A DNA stretch of 64,000 bases from Mycolicibacterium celeriflavum (GTDB lineage Bacteria; Actinomycetota; Actinomycetes; Mycobacteriales; Mycobacteriaceae), in assembly GCF_010731795.1 (NCBI RefSeq), contig NZ_AP022591.1:3286001-3350000 (forward strand). Direction: 5' to 3'. Under the pieces are notes generated by a model. It had not been told where the DNA came from and ran no database searches. It saw nothing but the letters and a program-made list of their open reading frames with translations. This document shows positions 1 to 8,332 of this stretch, piece after piece (within the stretch, counting starts at the first letter, position 1; each line of letters opens with the position of its first letter). The position numbers and the translations under genes were made by a program.

Positions 1-1214
1 ACTGGGACTCGTTGATCATTGGCGGGGTTCGTCGCATACGCGCCGAGGAACACGCCCGTCTTGGCCTTGTTCTCCTGACGTTCGAGGTCCGACTTCGCCG
101 CGATCGCCGTGCGGTAGGCGGCGACGGCTTCGCCCGGTGTCGCCGCGCCGTACGTCCAGCGCTCATCGACGCCCGCCGGCCACTGGTCGGCGACCAGCCT
201 GTCGACCAGTTCGTGTTCGGGCGCCAGCACCATGTACGTCGCGCCGAACAGCGTGTCCGGCCGGGTGGTGAACACCTCGATGTCGCCGGCGTCGGTGCCG
301 AAGAGTACCGCCGCCCCGGTCGACCGGCCGATCCAGTTGCGCTGCATGGTTTTGACCTTCTCCGGCCAGTCCAGCAGTTCGAGGTCGTCGAGCAGGCGGT
401 CCGAGTATGCGGTGATGCGCATCATCCACTGTCGCAACCGCTTCCGGAATACCGGGAAGTTTCCGCGCTCACTGCGGCCGTCGGCGGTGACCTCCTCGTT
501 GGCCAGCACGGTGCCCAGTCCGGGGCACCAGTTCACCAGCGAGTCCGCCTGGTACACCAACCGGTACGAGTCGATGAGGTCGGCGCGCTCCCCCTCCGAG
601 AGCGAGGCCCACGTTCGGCCGCCGTCGAGAGGACGTGCGCCGGATTCGAACTCGGCCACCAACTCCGCAATCGGCCTGGCCTTCTGCGCGGCCGCATCGA
701 ACCACGCGTTGTAGATCTGCAGGAAGATCCACTGCGTCCACTTGTAATAGTCGGGGTCGGTGGTGGCGAAGCTGCGCCGCGAGTCGTGACCGAACCCCAA
801 TCGTCCCAACTGGCGCTTGAAGTTGACGATGTTGGCTTCGGTCCGAATGCGGGGATGCGTCCCGGTCTGGATCGCGTACTGCTCGGCCGGTAGGCCGAAG
901 GCGTCGAACCCCAACGCATGCAATACATTTCGCCCGCTCATCCGAAAGTACCTGGCGTAGACGTCGGTGGCGATGTAGCCCAGCGGATGTCCGACATGCA
1001 GACCCTCGCCCGACGGGTACGGGAACATGTCCTGGACGAACATCTTGTCGGCGGGCACCTGCGAACCGTCGGCCGGCGCCAACGAGCCGACGGGGTTCGG
1101 CACGTGGAAGGTCCCCGCTTCCGCCCACCGCTGTTGCCAGGTGCGCTCGATCTGCCCGGCCAACTCCGCGGTGTAGCGGTGCTGGGGGCTGTCGGTGGTC
1201 GGCGCGTCTGTCAC
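1..1214 (-). CDS. leuS: Leucyl-tRNA synthetase, N-terminal part (3' end outside window)
   Basis: Charges tRNA-Leu with leucine in the cytoplasm. Reading the minus strand from a GTG at 1214 gives about 404 residues that continue past the left edge. The class-I HIGH-type signature appears as HVGHP near residue 70, preceded by FPYPSGEG, followed by a long Rossmann and editing-domain region ([26 protein letters not shown]). The KMSKS loop lies beyond the window. It is divergent from mtc28, the arrangement known for Rv0041/Rv0040c in M. tuberculosis. The GTG start is supported by a -10-like hexamer six bases upstream, which suggests a leaderless or nearly leaderless mRNA. Identity is very secure; the exact start is less so. 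Confidence 0.95.
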   Translation of the reverse strand, partial: MTDAPTTDSPQHRYTAELAGQIERTWQQRWAEAGTFHVPNPVGSLAPADGSQVPADKMFVQDMFPYPSGEGLHVGHPLGYIATDVYARYFRMSGRNVLHALGFDAFGLPAEQYAIQTGTHPRIRTEANIVNFKRQLGRLGFGHDSRRSFATTDPDYYKWTQWIFLQIYNAWFDAAAQKARPIAELVAEFESGARPLDGGRTWASLSEGERADLIDSYRLVYQADSLVNWCPGLGTVLANEEVTADGRSERGNFPVFRKRLRQWMMRITAYSDRLLDDLELLDWPEKVKTMQRNWIGRSTGAAVLFGTDAGDIEVFTTRPDTLFGATYMVLAPEHELVDRLVADQWPAGVDERWTYGAATPGEAVAAYRTAIAAKSDLERQENKAKTGVFLGAYATNPANDQRVP

Positions 1215-1220
1215 GTGAAC

Positions 1221-1226
1221 AGGGTA
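1221..1226 (-). promoter_or_regulatory. Putative -10 element of leuS
   Basis: Minus-strand TACCCT (fits TANNNT) ends six bases before the leuS GTG, so transcription would begin at or next to the start codon. No clear -35 is visible. Leaderless mRNAs are common in mycobacteria; assigning one here is inference from spacing. Confidence 0.4.
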
Positions 1227-1390
1227 TAAGCACCCGGATCGCGGCTCGCCCGGCCACGGGTTGGTCTCGGTTGCGTTGCGGGGAAGTCAGAACACTGTTG
1301 CAGCTCGATTCCGACGCTGGTGGCCACGCTTCGCCCACCGATACAGTCAGCGCCTGACCCTCCCCGTGCTGTTCGAAAGGACCAACGCAG

Positions 1391-2398
1391 ATGATCGAGA
1401 TCGCCCCTCGCTGGCGGATTCTGGCCGCAGGTGTGGCCGCCGCCACCGCCGGCGTCCTCGGCTTCGCGGGCACGACCGCCTCGGCCGAACCCCTCGTACC
1501 GCAACCACCGCTACCCGCCCCCGCCACGGTCACCCAGACCGTCACGGTCGCGCCCAACGCGCAGGCCCTCACCCAACCCGGTGTGAGTTCGGCCACTGGA
1601 GTGGTGTCACCCGCGGCCAGCGCGTCTCCCGGCGTAGCCGCCGCGCCCGGCTTGGCCGCCGCGCCGGTACCCGCGCCGCCGGTCGCCACCATCCAACCCG
1701 CCCGTTCCGGCACGATGTTCGAATTCTTCGGCGAGAAGGGCGTGAAACTCGAACCGCAGTCCAGCCGCGACTTCAAGGCGCTCAACATCGTGCTGCCAAT
1801 GCCACGCGGCTGGGCGCACGTTCCCGACCCGAATGTGCCCGACGCGTTCGGCGTGATCGCCGACCGGGTTGGCGGCAACGGCCTCTACACGTCCAATGCG
1901 CAGGTGGTGGTGTACAAGCTGGTCGGCGACTTCGACCCCAAAGAGGCCATCAGCCACGGTTTCGTCGACAGCCAGCAGCGACCGGCCTGGCGCACCACCG
2001 ACGCGTCGCTCGCCGAGTTCGGCGGCATGCCGTCGGCATTGATCGAAGGCACCTACCGCGAGAACAACATGACGTTGAACACCTCGCGCCGCCACGTCAT
2101 TGCCACCGCCGGGCTGGACAAGTACCTGGTGTCCCTGTCGGTGACCACGAGTGTCGATCAAGTCGTCCCGGACGCCGAGGCGACCGACGCGATCGTCAAC
2201 GGATTCCGGGTGAGCGTTCCCGGCCAGCCCGCCGCGACACCCGCGCCGGCCGCTCCAGGCGCTGCGGCTGCGCCAAGCGCGACGGCTGCGGCTGCGCCCA
2301 GCGCGGCTTCCCCCGACGCGACGGCCGCGGCATCCTCCGGCGCTACGCCCCAGCCGCCGGCCGCTCCGGTTTCCAGCCAGCTGGGACTGCCGCAATAG
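1391..2398 (+). CDS. mtc28: Mtc28-like secreted proline/alanine-rich antigen, LpqN-type domain
   Basis: 335 residues. A Sec signal peptide ends at an A-S-A box near residue 32 and is followed by a Pro/Ala-rich stretch to about residue 105. A folded LpqN-like domain (about 105-275, starting [13 protein letters not shown] and including [22 protein letters not shown]) is followed by an Ala/Pro-rich tail. There is no lipobox cysteine, so it should be secreted rather than a lipoprotein. The position next to leuS matches Rv0040c (Mtc28), a known mycobacterial antigen. Its biochemical role is unknown; LpqN-family proteins are periplasmic or cell-wall associated. A GAAAGGA ribosome-binding site lies just upstream of the ATG at 1391. 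The gene ends at a strong hairpin. Confidence 0.88.
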   Translation: MIEIAPRWRILAAGVAAATAGVLGFAGTTASAEPLVPQPPLPAPATVTQTVTVAPNAQALTQPGVSSATGVVSPAASASPGVAAAPGLAAAPVPAPPVATIQPARSGTMFEFFGEKGVKLEPQSSRDFKALNIVLPMPRGWAHVPDPNVPDAFGVIADRVGGNGLYTSNAQVVVYKLVGDFDPKEAISHGFVDSQQRPAWRTTDASLAEFGGMPSALIEGTYRENNMTLNTSRRHVIATAGLDKYLVSLSVTTSVDQVVPDAEATDAIVNGFRVSVPGQPAATPAPAAPGAAAAPSATAAAAPSAASPDATAAASSGATPQPPAAPVSSQLGLPQ

Positions 2399-2402
2399 AC
2401 CT

Positions 2403-2434
2403 GTCCCCCGGGCGAAGCCTGGCGCCCGGGGGAC
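2403..2434 (+). terminator. GC-rich hairpin terminator after mtc28
   Basis: A perfect 12-bp stem (2403-2414 with 2423-2434) closes an 8-nt loop five bases after the mtc28 stop codon. There is no U-tract, as is usual for mycobacterial intrinsic terminators, so efficiency cannot be judged. Confidence 0.65.
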
Positions 2435-2470
2435 GCCCCATCCTCGCGAAGCAACGCTCCTCGTATCCTC

Positions 2471-2824
2471 GTGCTCATGCTCATCGCCGCGGTGCTCTGC
2501 TTGTGTGCTGCCGCCGCGACCGCCGGGGTCGGTGGGTGGCTGCTGCGCCGACCCCCGTCCGGAGAACCGGTGCAGGTAGTGCTGCGGTCAGTGGCACCCA
2601 CCCAACTGGCGGCTGCTGCGATGCTCGCCGCCGGCGGCGGTGTCGCGCTGGCGGCCGAGCCCGGGGTCGCCGTCGTCGTGCTGACCGTCTGTGTGCTCGG
2701 AGCGGTGGGCACGGTGGCGGCCGGATGCTGGCAGAGCGCGAAGGCAGTCGCGCGCAGCGAGGCGACGACGAGTTCCGGTGGCTGCGGCGGCGCGTGTGCC
2801 ACCTGCACGCTGCCCTGCAGCTGA
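2471..2824 (+). CDS. Small membrane protein with Cys-rich C-terminus (Rv0039c-like)
   Basis: About 117 residues from GTG 2471, or 115 from the ATG at 2477. Three hydrophobic segments are visible: about 1-25, 43-63 and 65-85. The protein ends in a cysteine-rich tail (GGCGGACATCTLPCS) that could bind metal or form disulfides. The position between mtc28 and yqgE matches Rv0039c, a conserved membrane protein of unknown function. I do not recognise a domain. Start choice is uncertain by two codons. Confidence 0.75.
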   Translation: MLMLIAAVLCLCAAAATAGVGGWLLRRPPSGEPVQVVLRSVAPTQLAAAAMLAAGGGVALAAEPGVAVVVLTVCVLGAVGTVAAGCWQSAKAVARSEATTSSGGCGGACATCTLPCS

Positions 2825-2831
2825 CGCCGTT

Positions 2832-3437
2832 CTAGTTGCGGCTGACGTCGATCGGGTGGGTGGCCAGCAACGACAACGGCAACGGCTGCCTGCGCAGCAC
2901 CCGCGACCACAGGTCGACCCGCGGTTCCACGAGAACGTCGGACGGCAACGCCGACAAGACGATCCAGTCGTCGCGTTCGATCTCGGCGTCGAGTTGGCCG
3001 ATCGTCCATCCCGAATAGCCCGCGAAGATGCGCACCCCCTCGACCACGGGGGCGATCGAGTCGGGATCGGCGTCGAGGTCGACCATCACCATGCGTCCCT
3101 GCACATGCCGCAGACCCGGTACACCGGCGGCCTCCATCCCGGCGCGCAAGGTCGCCAGGCACAGCGCCGCATCGCGTTTCACGGGCCCGCCGATGAACAT
3201 GGTCTTCGGTTTGGCGGCCACCTTCGCCCACTGCGGCAACACGTTGTACACCGCCGTCTCGCTCGCCCGGTTCAGCACCACTCCGAGCGTGCCGCCGTCG
3301 TTGTGTTCCACGACGTAGATCACGCTGCGGCGAAACGTCGGCTCCAACAGGTCGGTATTGGCCAACAGCAGCGTTCCGGCCCGCACACGCGGCGCCGCAG
3401 GAGCGATGAAATCCTCCGGATCCTCTGACTGCGCCAC
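2832..3437 (-). CDS. YqgE/AlgH family protein (Rv0038-like)
   Basis: 201 residues from the GTG at 3437 (VAQSEDPEDF...); longer in-frame starts exist but this one matches the family length of about 200. Typical YqgE features are GTLLLANTDLLEPTFRRSVIYVVEHND near the N-terminus, followed by GVVLNRAS and a GGPV segment. The family is widespread and structurally characterised, but its function is unresolved despite the old AlgH regulator name. It converges with the small membrane gene on its left (7-bp gap) and is divergent from the MFS gene on its right, reproducing the M. tuberculosis Rv0037c-Rv0039c order. Confidence 0.88.
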   Translation of the reverse strand: MAQSEDPEDFIAPAAPRVRAGTLLLANTDLLEPTFRRSVIYVVEHNDGGTLGVVLNRASETAVYNVLPQWAKVAAKPKTMFIGGPVKRDAALCLATLRAGMEAAGVPGLRHVQGRMVMVDLDADPDSIAPVVEGVRIFAGYSGWTIGQLDAEIERDDWIVLSALPSDVLVEPRVDLWSRVLRRQPLPLSLLATHPIDVSRN

Positions 3438-3549
3438 GTGTCCATCATGGCACCGGCAACCGGCATCGTGGCGGACAAGCACGACCCCGCCGCGATATTT
3501 GTACTGTGGATGCGGTCCCGATCCGAAGCTTCTAGGAACGTGATCTCCC

Positions 3550-4833
3550 GTGCCCGATCTCCGCGCGCCCATCGCCGTCTGGCGGTCGGTACGCGAGCTG
3601 CCCGACTTCTGGCGGCTCCTCGAACTGCGGCTGGTGAGTCAGTTCGGCGACGGCCTGTTCGCGGCGGGGCTGGCGGGCGCGATCCTGTTCAACCCGCAGC
3701 GGGCGGCCGAACCGTGGGCGATCGCCGGGGCGTTCGCCGTGCTGTTCCTGCCCTACTCGCTGCTCGGCCCGTTCGCCGGCGCGCTGCTCGACCGCTGGGA
3801 CCGCCGCCTGGTGCTGATCGCGGCGAATGCCGGCCGTCTGGCGTTGGTGCTCGCGGTGGCCGCGCTGCTCGAATCCGGGGCGGGCGACCTGCCGATCCTG
3901 TGCTGCGCGCTGATCGTCAACGGGTTCACCCGGTTCGTCTCGTCCGGGCTGTCGGCGGCGTTGCCACACGTCGTGCCGCGAGATCAGGTGGTCGCGATGA
4001 ACTCCGTCGCCACCGCGACGGGCGCGGCGGCCGCCTTCATCGGCGCCAACTTCATGCTGCTGCCCCGCTGGCTGTTCGGCGCCGACGACGCCGGTGCCGC
4101 CGCGATCATCCTGATCGTCGCCGTTCCGGTGGCGCTGGCCCTGCGGCTGGCGTGGCGCTTCCCGCCGCACCTGCTCGGCCCCGACGAGAGCGTGCGCGCG
4201 ATTCACGGGTCGGTGCTCTACGCGGTGGCCACCGGCTGGGCCCACGGCGTGCGCACGGTGGCGGCGGTGCCCACCGTGGCCGCGACACTGACCGGACTGG
4301 CCGCGCACCGGATGGTGTTCGGCATCAACAGCCTGCTGGTGCTGGTGATGGTGCGGCACAGCGACACTCATGCGGTCGCGGGCCTCGGCACCGCGGTGCT
4401 GTTCGTCGCCGCGACCGGCACGGGATCGTTCATCGCAGCCGCCGTCATGCCGATGGCGGTGCGGCGGTGGGGCCGTTACGCCACCGCCAACGGCGCGTTG
4501 GCGATCGCCGCGCTGATCCAGTTCGCCGGTTCCAGCCTGCAGCTGGCGGTGATGGTGGTGTGCGGCTTCCTGCTCGGCACGGCGGGCCAGGTCGTCAAGC
4601 TGTGCGCGGACAGCGCCATGCAGCTCGATGTCGACGACGCCCTGCGTGGGCACGTGTTCACCGTGCAGGACTCGCTGTTCTGGATGGCCTTCATCGGGGC
4701 AATTGCATTGTCGGCGAGCGTGATTCCGCCCGACGGGCATCAGCCGGCGCTGGCGTTGGCGGGTGTCGGGGTGTATCTCGCCGGCCTGGCCGCGCACGCT
4801 GCGCTCGGCAGGCGCACGTCGTCGCCGGGCTAA
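3550..4833 (+). CDS. MFS-type integral membrane transporter (Rv0037c-like)
   Basis: 427 residues, GTG start at 3550. There are around twelve hydrophobic segments, with an MFS-like loop after the second ([14 protein letters not shown]) and an N-terminal amphipathic stretch. The substrate cannot be inferred; the sequence resembles the efflux-like MFS branch, and synteny matches Rv0037c, described only as an integral membrane protein. It is followed after 9 bp by the mycothiol-dependent enzyme homologue and is probably co-transcribed with it. Confidence 0.85.
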   Translation: MPDLRAPIAVWRSVRELPDFWRLLELRLVSQFGDGLFAAGLAGAILFNPQRAAEPWAIAGAFAVLFLPYSLLGPFAGALLDRWDRRLVLIAANAGRLALVLAVAALLESGAGDLPILCCALIVNGFTRFVSSGLSAALPHVVPRDQVVAMNSVATATGAAAAFIGANFMLLPRWLFGADDAGAAAIILIVAVPVALALRLAWRFPPHLLGPDESVRAIHGSVLYAVATGWAHGVRTVAAVPTVAATLTGLAAHRMVFGINSLLVLVMVRHSDTHAVAGLGTAVLFVAATGTGSFIAAAVMPMAVRRWGRYATANGALAIAALIQFAGSSLQLAVMVVCGFLLGTAGQVVKLCADSAMQLDVDDALRGHVFTVQDSLFWMAFIGAIALSASVIPPDGHQPALALAGVGVYLAGLAAHAALGRRTSSPG

Positions 4834-4842
4834 GGTGAGCGC

Positions 4843-5619
4843 ATGGCTGGTGCCGCGCCGATGGTGGCCGATCTCCGCGCCGAGAGCGACGAACTCGACG
4901 CCATCGTCGCCGAGCTCCCTCCTGAGCGCTGGGCCGAGCCCACTCCGGCCCAAGGATGGACGATCGCCCATCAGATCGCGCATCTGTTGTGGACCGACCG
5001 GGTCGCGCTGACCTCCGTCACCGACGAGACCGCGTTCGCCGCTCTGCTCGAGGAGGCGGGCAAGGACCCGGCCGGCTTCGTCGACGCGGGCGCCGAGGAG
5101 TTGGCGGCGGTGCCGCCCGCCGACCTGCTCGCCGACTGGCGACGGACCCGCGCCCGGCTGCACGACGAGCTGCTGACCGTCGCCGACGGGCGCAAGCTGC
5201 CGTGGTTCGGGCCGCCGATGAGTGCGGCGTCGATGGCGACGGCCCGGCTGATGGAAACCTGGGCGCACGGCCTCGACGTCGCAGACGCGCTCGGGGTGCG
5301 TCGGCCGGCCACCGCACGCCTGCGCTCAATCGCGCACATCGGCGTGCGCACCCGGGACTTCTCGTTCGCGATCAACGGCCGACAACCGCCGACCGAGCCG
5401 TTCCGGGTGGAGTTGCGCGCCCCCGACGGGTCGACCTGGTCGTGGGGACCGGAGGACGCCACACAACGGGTGACCGGCTCGGCGGAGGACTTCTGCATGC
5501 TGGTCACGCAGCGGCGGCCGCGGTCGACGCTGGACGTACGGGCGGACGGCGCCGATGCGGAGCAGTGGCTGAGCATCGCGCAAGCATTCGCGGGCCCGCC
5601 GGGCGCCGGCCGCGATTAG
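4843..5619 (+). CDS. Maleylpyruvate isomerase / mycothiol-dependent DinB-like family protein (Rv0036c-like)
   Basis: 258 residues from ATG 4843, the usual length for this actinobacterial family. The N-terminal half is a DinB-like helical bundle with the expected metal-binding histidines in [11 protein letters not shown] (residues 40-50) and [15 protein letters not shown] (about 135-150). The C-terminal half is a small alpha/beta domain. Relatives use mycothiol as a cofactor for isomerisation or S-transfer; the substrate here is unknown. The last 20 codons (from 5560) are duplicated at 8333-8392, where they border the accessory island. The gene itself is intact. Confidence 0.85.
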   Translation: MAGAAPMVADLRAESDELDAIVAELPPERWAEPTPAQGWTIAHQIAHLLWTDRVALTSVTDETAFAALLEEAGKDPAGFVDAGAEELAAVPPADLLADWRRTRARLHDELLTVADGRKLPWFGPPMSAASMATARLMETWAHGLDVADALGVRRPATARLRSIAHIGVRTRDFSFAINGRQPPTEPFRVELRAPDGSTWSWGPEDATQRVTGSAEDFCMLVTQRRPRSTLDVRADGADAEQWLSIAQAFAGPPGAGRD

Positions 5620-5660
5620 CCGACTAAAGCTCGCCTGCCGAGTCCGCGCGGCCGTGGCCG
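5560..5660. repeat. Left copy of 101-bp direct repeat flanking the island
   Basis: Aligns without gaps to 8333-8433, 94 of 101 bases identical. The left 60 bases are the 3' end and stop codon of the upstream gene in its native place. The right 34 bases (5627-5660), with the CTA stop complement at 5624-5626, correspond to the 3' end of the Asp-repeat gene whose full copy lies at 8397. Two of the seven differences fall in the 4-bp spacer between the two stop codons. This looks like one hybrid attachment or recombination junction. Confidence 0.9.
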
Positions 5661-5724
5661 ACACATCGAAATCCGTTGACGCCGTCCCTTATCGTTGCCG
5701 AGGCTGTCAAGGTCGGCCGGTACC

Positions 5725-6744
5725 TCAAGCCAAGGTCGGTGCCGACTCGTACAGAGCGACTTTTGCAGTGTGACGTGCTATCTCGACAGTGGCTGTGTCG
5801 TCGGCTAGAACTACGTGGTCGCCTGCTCTGATTGCACCGAGCACGTCGTCTTCTGCGGTGAGAACCAGAACTCGTGCCCGTGGCGGACCAAGAAGTCTCA
5901 TTCGAGTCCGGACATCATGCAGCACGGTTGTGAACGGTTGCATAACCGGCGCCAGGGCAGTCGCACGCGGCCAGACGAGGTCGTCAACTGCGCAAATGAG
6001 GTCTTGAAGGCCGGAACGAATCGGTCGAAGGCCCGGAAGAACTCTGCTAACGAAGGGCCAATCCGGCTCAGGCACCACTACGGGAGTTGCGATCACCGTT
6101 CCCCACGCATTCAGTGCCGCACTCGCGAGTGGCACCCACTCTTCGGCCCGCACGATAGGCATCGACTCCCTGAAGACACCCAACGCGTGAACTTGGGCGG
6201 CGGTCTCGACCTGCTGATTTCCGGACAACTTTGCTTCAACCACAGCGACGACAGCCGCGATTAACCGTGCGGTTAATGCCTGCTCGCGGCTAACGCGTTT
6301 CCTCGCTGTGGTGGATCCGTCGCGATCAAACCCTGCCAACCGAAGATTGTTGGCCACCGCCGAAAGTAGCGGCCGCGGGTCTTCGTCGTTTGACTCCATC
6401 GCCGCGATGGCGCTGATAGCCATCAACAGCGCTGTTTCAGCGCGTTCATCGCTCACTGAAGCCTGCCGAGGTGTCCATAGGTCGACCGACTTTCGAAATG
6501 AACCGACCAGCTTGTCTAGGTCGCTTATGCGAGAAGTCCGTATGGTCCAACGGACGGCGGGTCTACCGGCAGTACCACCATGTTGAGTCCCGGCTTTCTC
6601 GAAGAACTCTTCGTACCTACGCAAAACCGCGTCGACCGTTGAGCGGGGAACGTCGACAGCATCCGATATCTCGGCGATTGTGAATGTCGGCGTAGACGCG
6701 GCGGCAGTCAAAACTTTCAATGTCTCCAAGCCAAGGGGTTGCAT
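5725..6744 (-). CDS. Winged-HTH-type protein of the island operon, C-terminal domain unknown
   Basis: 339 residues, ATG at 6744 preceded by AAGGAG. Residues about 5-75 form a winged-helix-like domain: a helix (LETLKVLTAAAS), then a helix-turn-helix at about 22-43 (TIAEISDAVDVPRSTVDAVLRRY) and a wing-like AGRPAVRWTI. The rest (about 80-339) is mostly helical with Ala/Val-rich helices, and ends in a small alpha/beta-looking segment (ARVLVLTAEDDVLGAIRAGDHVVLADD). I do not recognise that region. It is the last gene of the minus-strand operon, three bases after the stop of a 27-codon ORF. A DNA-binding regulator of the operon is the simplest reading; a sensor or effector role for the C-terminus is possible. 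Confidence 0.75.
   Translation of the reverse strand: MQPLGLETLKVLTAAASTPTFTIAEISDAVDVPRSTVDAVLRRYEEFFEKAGTQHGGTAGRPAVRWTIRTSRISDLDKLVGSFRKSVDLWTPRQASVSDERAETALLMAISAIAAMESNDEDPRPLLSAVANNLRLAGFDRDGSTTARKRVSREQALTARLIAAVVAVVEAKLSGNQQVETAAQVHALGVFRESMPIVRAEEWVPLASAALNAWGTVIATPVVVPEPDWPFVSRVLPGLRPIRSGLQDLICAVDDLVWPRATALAPVMQPFTTVLHDVRTRMRLLGPPRARVLVLTAEDDVLGAIRAGDHVVLADDTATVEIARHTAKVALYESAPTLA
6261..6276. repeat. 16-bp palindrome inside the HTH gene
   Basis: TTAACCG-TG-CGGTTAA: perfect 7-bp arms around a 2-bp centre, inside the wHTH gene. Such a site could be an operator for the encoded protein or a chance palindrome. It is not repeated upstream of the operon. Confidence 0.35.
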
Positions 6745-6746
6745 CG

Positions 6747-6830
6747 CTACATCCCTTTCTCCTTCCGGCCAGCTCGGTAACTTTGGCCTTCCAAGATCGC
6801 GTCAGCACGATCGAGCAATACAGCAAGCAT
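6747..6830 (-). CDS. 27-residue ORF preceding the HTH gene
   Basis: ATG at 6830 to TAG at 6747, 27 residues, beginning MLAVLLDRADAILEG and ending in a basic stretch (RAGRKEKGM). A GAAGGA motif stands six bases before the ATG. The 3' end of the ORF carries the ribosome-binding site of the HTH gene, whose ATG follows its stop by two bases. That spacing is typical of translational coupling. It could be a real small protein, a leader peptide controlling the next gene, or the remnant of a longer gene. No homologue is recognised. Confidence 0.4.
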   Translation of the reverse strand: MLAVLLDRADAILEGQSYRAGRKEKGM

Positions 6831-6856
6831 AGTTGTCCTTCAGGTGCGGGACAATC

Positions 6857-7855
6857 TTAATCGGCGAAGTGGAGTACGGCTCTCGCATCGGTTGTTCCCT
6901 CGACCCACGCACGAAGCCGCAAGCTCAGTCTGCAACGCAAGGACGCATCCTCCTCGCTCAGCTGGACTGCCGAAACGAAGGCCATCCGTTGTCCGACTGT
7001 GCACCTGACCCGATTGAGCTCGATAGAGAGCTGCTCGAACAAGCCTGGAGCGCTTCCGAATTTCTCGAAGGGTCTGAGCCATTCCTTTACGACCCCCGCA
7101 GCAGCCCAACCTTGGCGCCGCGAAGCCCGGCTCCAGGGTTGCGGACGAGGGAGGCCAGACAGGTTCATTCTCAGCAGCTCCGAGAGCTGTGCTGACTCGT
7201 CTCGAGCGAGTTGGGCAGCTAATGGAAAAAGGCAGCCCGACCAAACTTGAGCGAGCGCTAACGAAACGCGATCCATCCAACCCTCGGCGAAGGGATCGTC
7301 GTTGCGGTGATCGGCGCCTTGGTAGGCATGGCAGATCAACTCGTGGCAAAGCAGGTAAGGGAGAGTTGCCACTGTCGGAGGCCCAAGGTGAGAAGGACAA
7401 ACGGTTAGCTGCACGGTCGGCGTACGCGAGACCGCGTCTAGCCCGTAACTTGCTGCTGCACCGCAAGCCCCAATAGGTATGGGGCCTTGATACTGCGGAT
7501 CGTTAACTCGGTCGACCTTCAGCGGCACCGGGCCCCTTTCGTTGGGCCAAGCAGCGTATAGAGCAAACACAAGGACGCTGACGCGGTCGTAGATCGCACT
7601 TAGTACGTCATCGGTGCTTACTCTCGCCTCGACAAGCGCCCGCCTCGGCTCACCTCGAAGTTTCGAGCCAAGGACGCCTTGCAAGTACTGCAGATGCTCG
7701 CCAGCCGACGAATGAGTGTAAGTCTCTAGGTCCCAAGATTTCAGTTCAGACAAAACGCTTTGCTGACTGACCGAGCTAAGTTGTGTCCATACTCTCGCTA
7801 ATGCAAGCGACAGTGCGAGGTGGGCGTCGGCGGCTGCCCGCAGCCCGACTACCAT
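6857..7855 (-). CDS. Putative zinc metallopeptidase-like protein (HExxxH motif) of the island operon
   Basis: 332 residues, ATG at 7855, 11 bp after the stop of the upstream 118-aa gene. The key feature is LLCHELICHAYQG at about residues 168-180. H171, E172 and H176 form HExxxH, with an EGWMD segment at 191-195 providing a possible third ligand. The one-residue-longer spacing resembles dipeptidyl peptidase III (M49, HELLGH) rather than classical HExxH zincins, but the rest of the protein is not M49-like. The N-terminal 130 residues are helical; no signal peptide or membrane helix is seen. The peptidase reading is inference from the motif; whether it binds zinc is untested. Confidence 0.7.
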   Translation of the reverse strand: MVVGLRAAADAHLALSLALARVWTQLSSVSQQSVLSELKSWDLETYTHSSAGEHLQYLQGVLGSKLRGEPRRALVEARVSTDDVLSAIYDRVSVLVFALYAAWPNERGPVPLKVDRVNDPQYQGPIPIGACGAAASYGLDAVSRTPTVQLTVCPSHLGPPTVATLPYLLCHELICHAYQGADHRNDDPFAEGWMDRVSLALAQVWSGCLFPLAAQLARDESAQLSELLRMNLSGLPRPQPWSRASRRQGWAAAGVVKEWLRPFEKFGSAPGLFEQLSIELNRVRCTVGQRMAFVSAVQLSEEDASLRCRLSLRLRAWVEGTTDARAVLHFAD

Positions 7856-7866
7856 CAGGCCGTCTA

Positions 7867-8223
7867 CTACTGCTTATCCGGAGTAGGCCGTTCGTTACCG
7901 AGGGCGTCGGATCCGCGCTCCTCGCGGATTTTCCTAGCAATCATGTTCCAGACTGCCTTGGCCGTTGCCTTTGTGGCGTCTGCCGCGAGTTTGCCTCCAG
8001 CTCCGATCACGATAGCTATCAAGACGGACCCAGGGTCGAATCCGGAACGCTCCTTGACATTGAACCCTTCGCCGAGATCGCCCGCCGTCAGACCGAGCTC
8101 GGCCAATGCACCCGGGTCGCCTGCAAGTTCGTTCGTGGCATTGTCAACTGCTTCTTGAAGTTGGCTGCCGAGTAGTGCGCCCTGCTCGTAGACCGCAAGG
8201 ACGACTTCGTCATTGTTATTCAA
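7867..8223 (-). CDS. Hypothetical 118-residue protein, first gene of the island operon
   Basis: The likely start is TTG at 8223, directly after a strong GGGAGGG ribosome-binding site; an upstream extension to 8259 is open but lacks a good site. The N-terminal half is acidic (NNNDEVVLAVYEQG...). Residues about 66-77 are strongly hydrophobic and glycine-rich (SVLIAIVIGAGG), followed by an Ala/Lys helix (about 78-100) and a charged tail ending TPDKQ. It could be a membrane-inserting or membrane-associated peptide, or a helical adaptor for the peptidase encoded next. No known family is recognised. Confidence 0.65.
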   Translation of the reverse strand: MNNNDEVVLAVYEQGALLGSQLQEAVDNATNELAGDPGALAELGLTAGDLGEGFNVKERSGFDPGSVLIAIVIGAGGKLAADATKATAKAVWNMIARKIREERGSDALGNERPTPDKQ

Positions 8224-8332
8224 GGTTCCCTCCCCAGCCCGGACCCCAGGCCTTTTCAAGCGATGTTAGCCAAGTGCGACGTGGTGGCGAGCGACTTCTA
8301 CGGCAAGCTCACGCCATCTGCTTGCAATTACT

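Noticed and set aside
469..1878. 469-aa minus-strand open frame across leuS and mtc28
   Set aside because: It lies antisense or out of frame to two clearly recognised genes and is Arg/Pro-rich, as expected for shadow frames in G+C-rich DNA. Many similar long frames (for example 15021-16610, 35210-36310, 59826-61484 minus) were dropped for the same reason.
6857..7855. Canonical HExxH zincin
   Set aside because: The two histidines are separated by four residues (H-E-L-I-C-H), so the motif is HExxxH; calling it a standard HExxH peptidase would be wrong.
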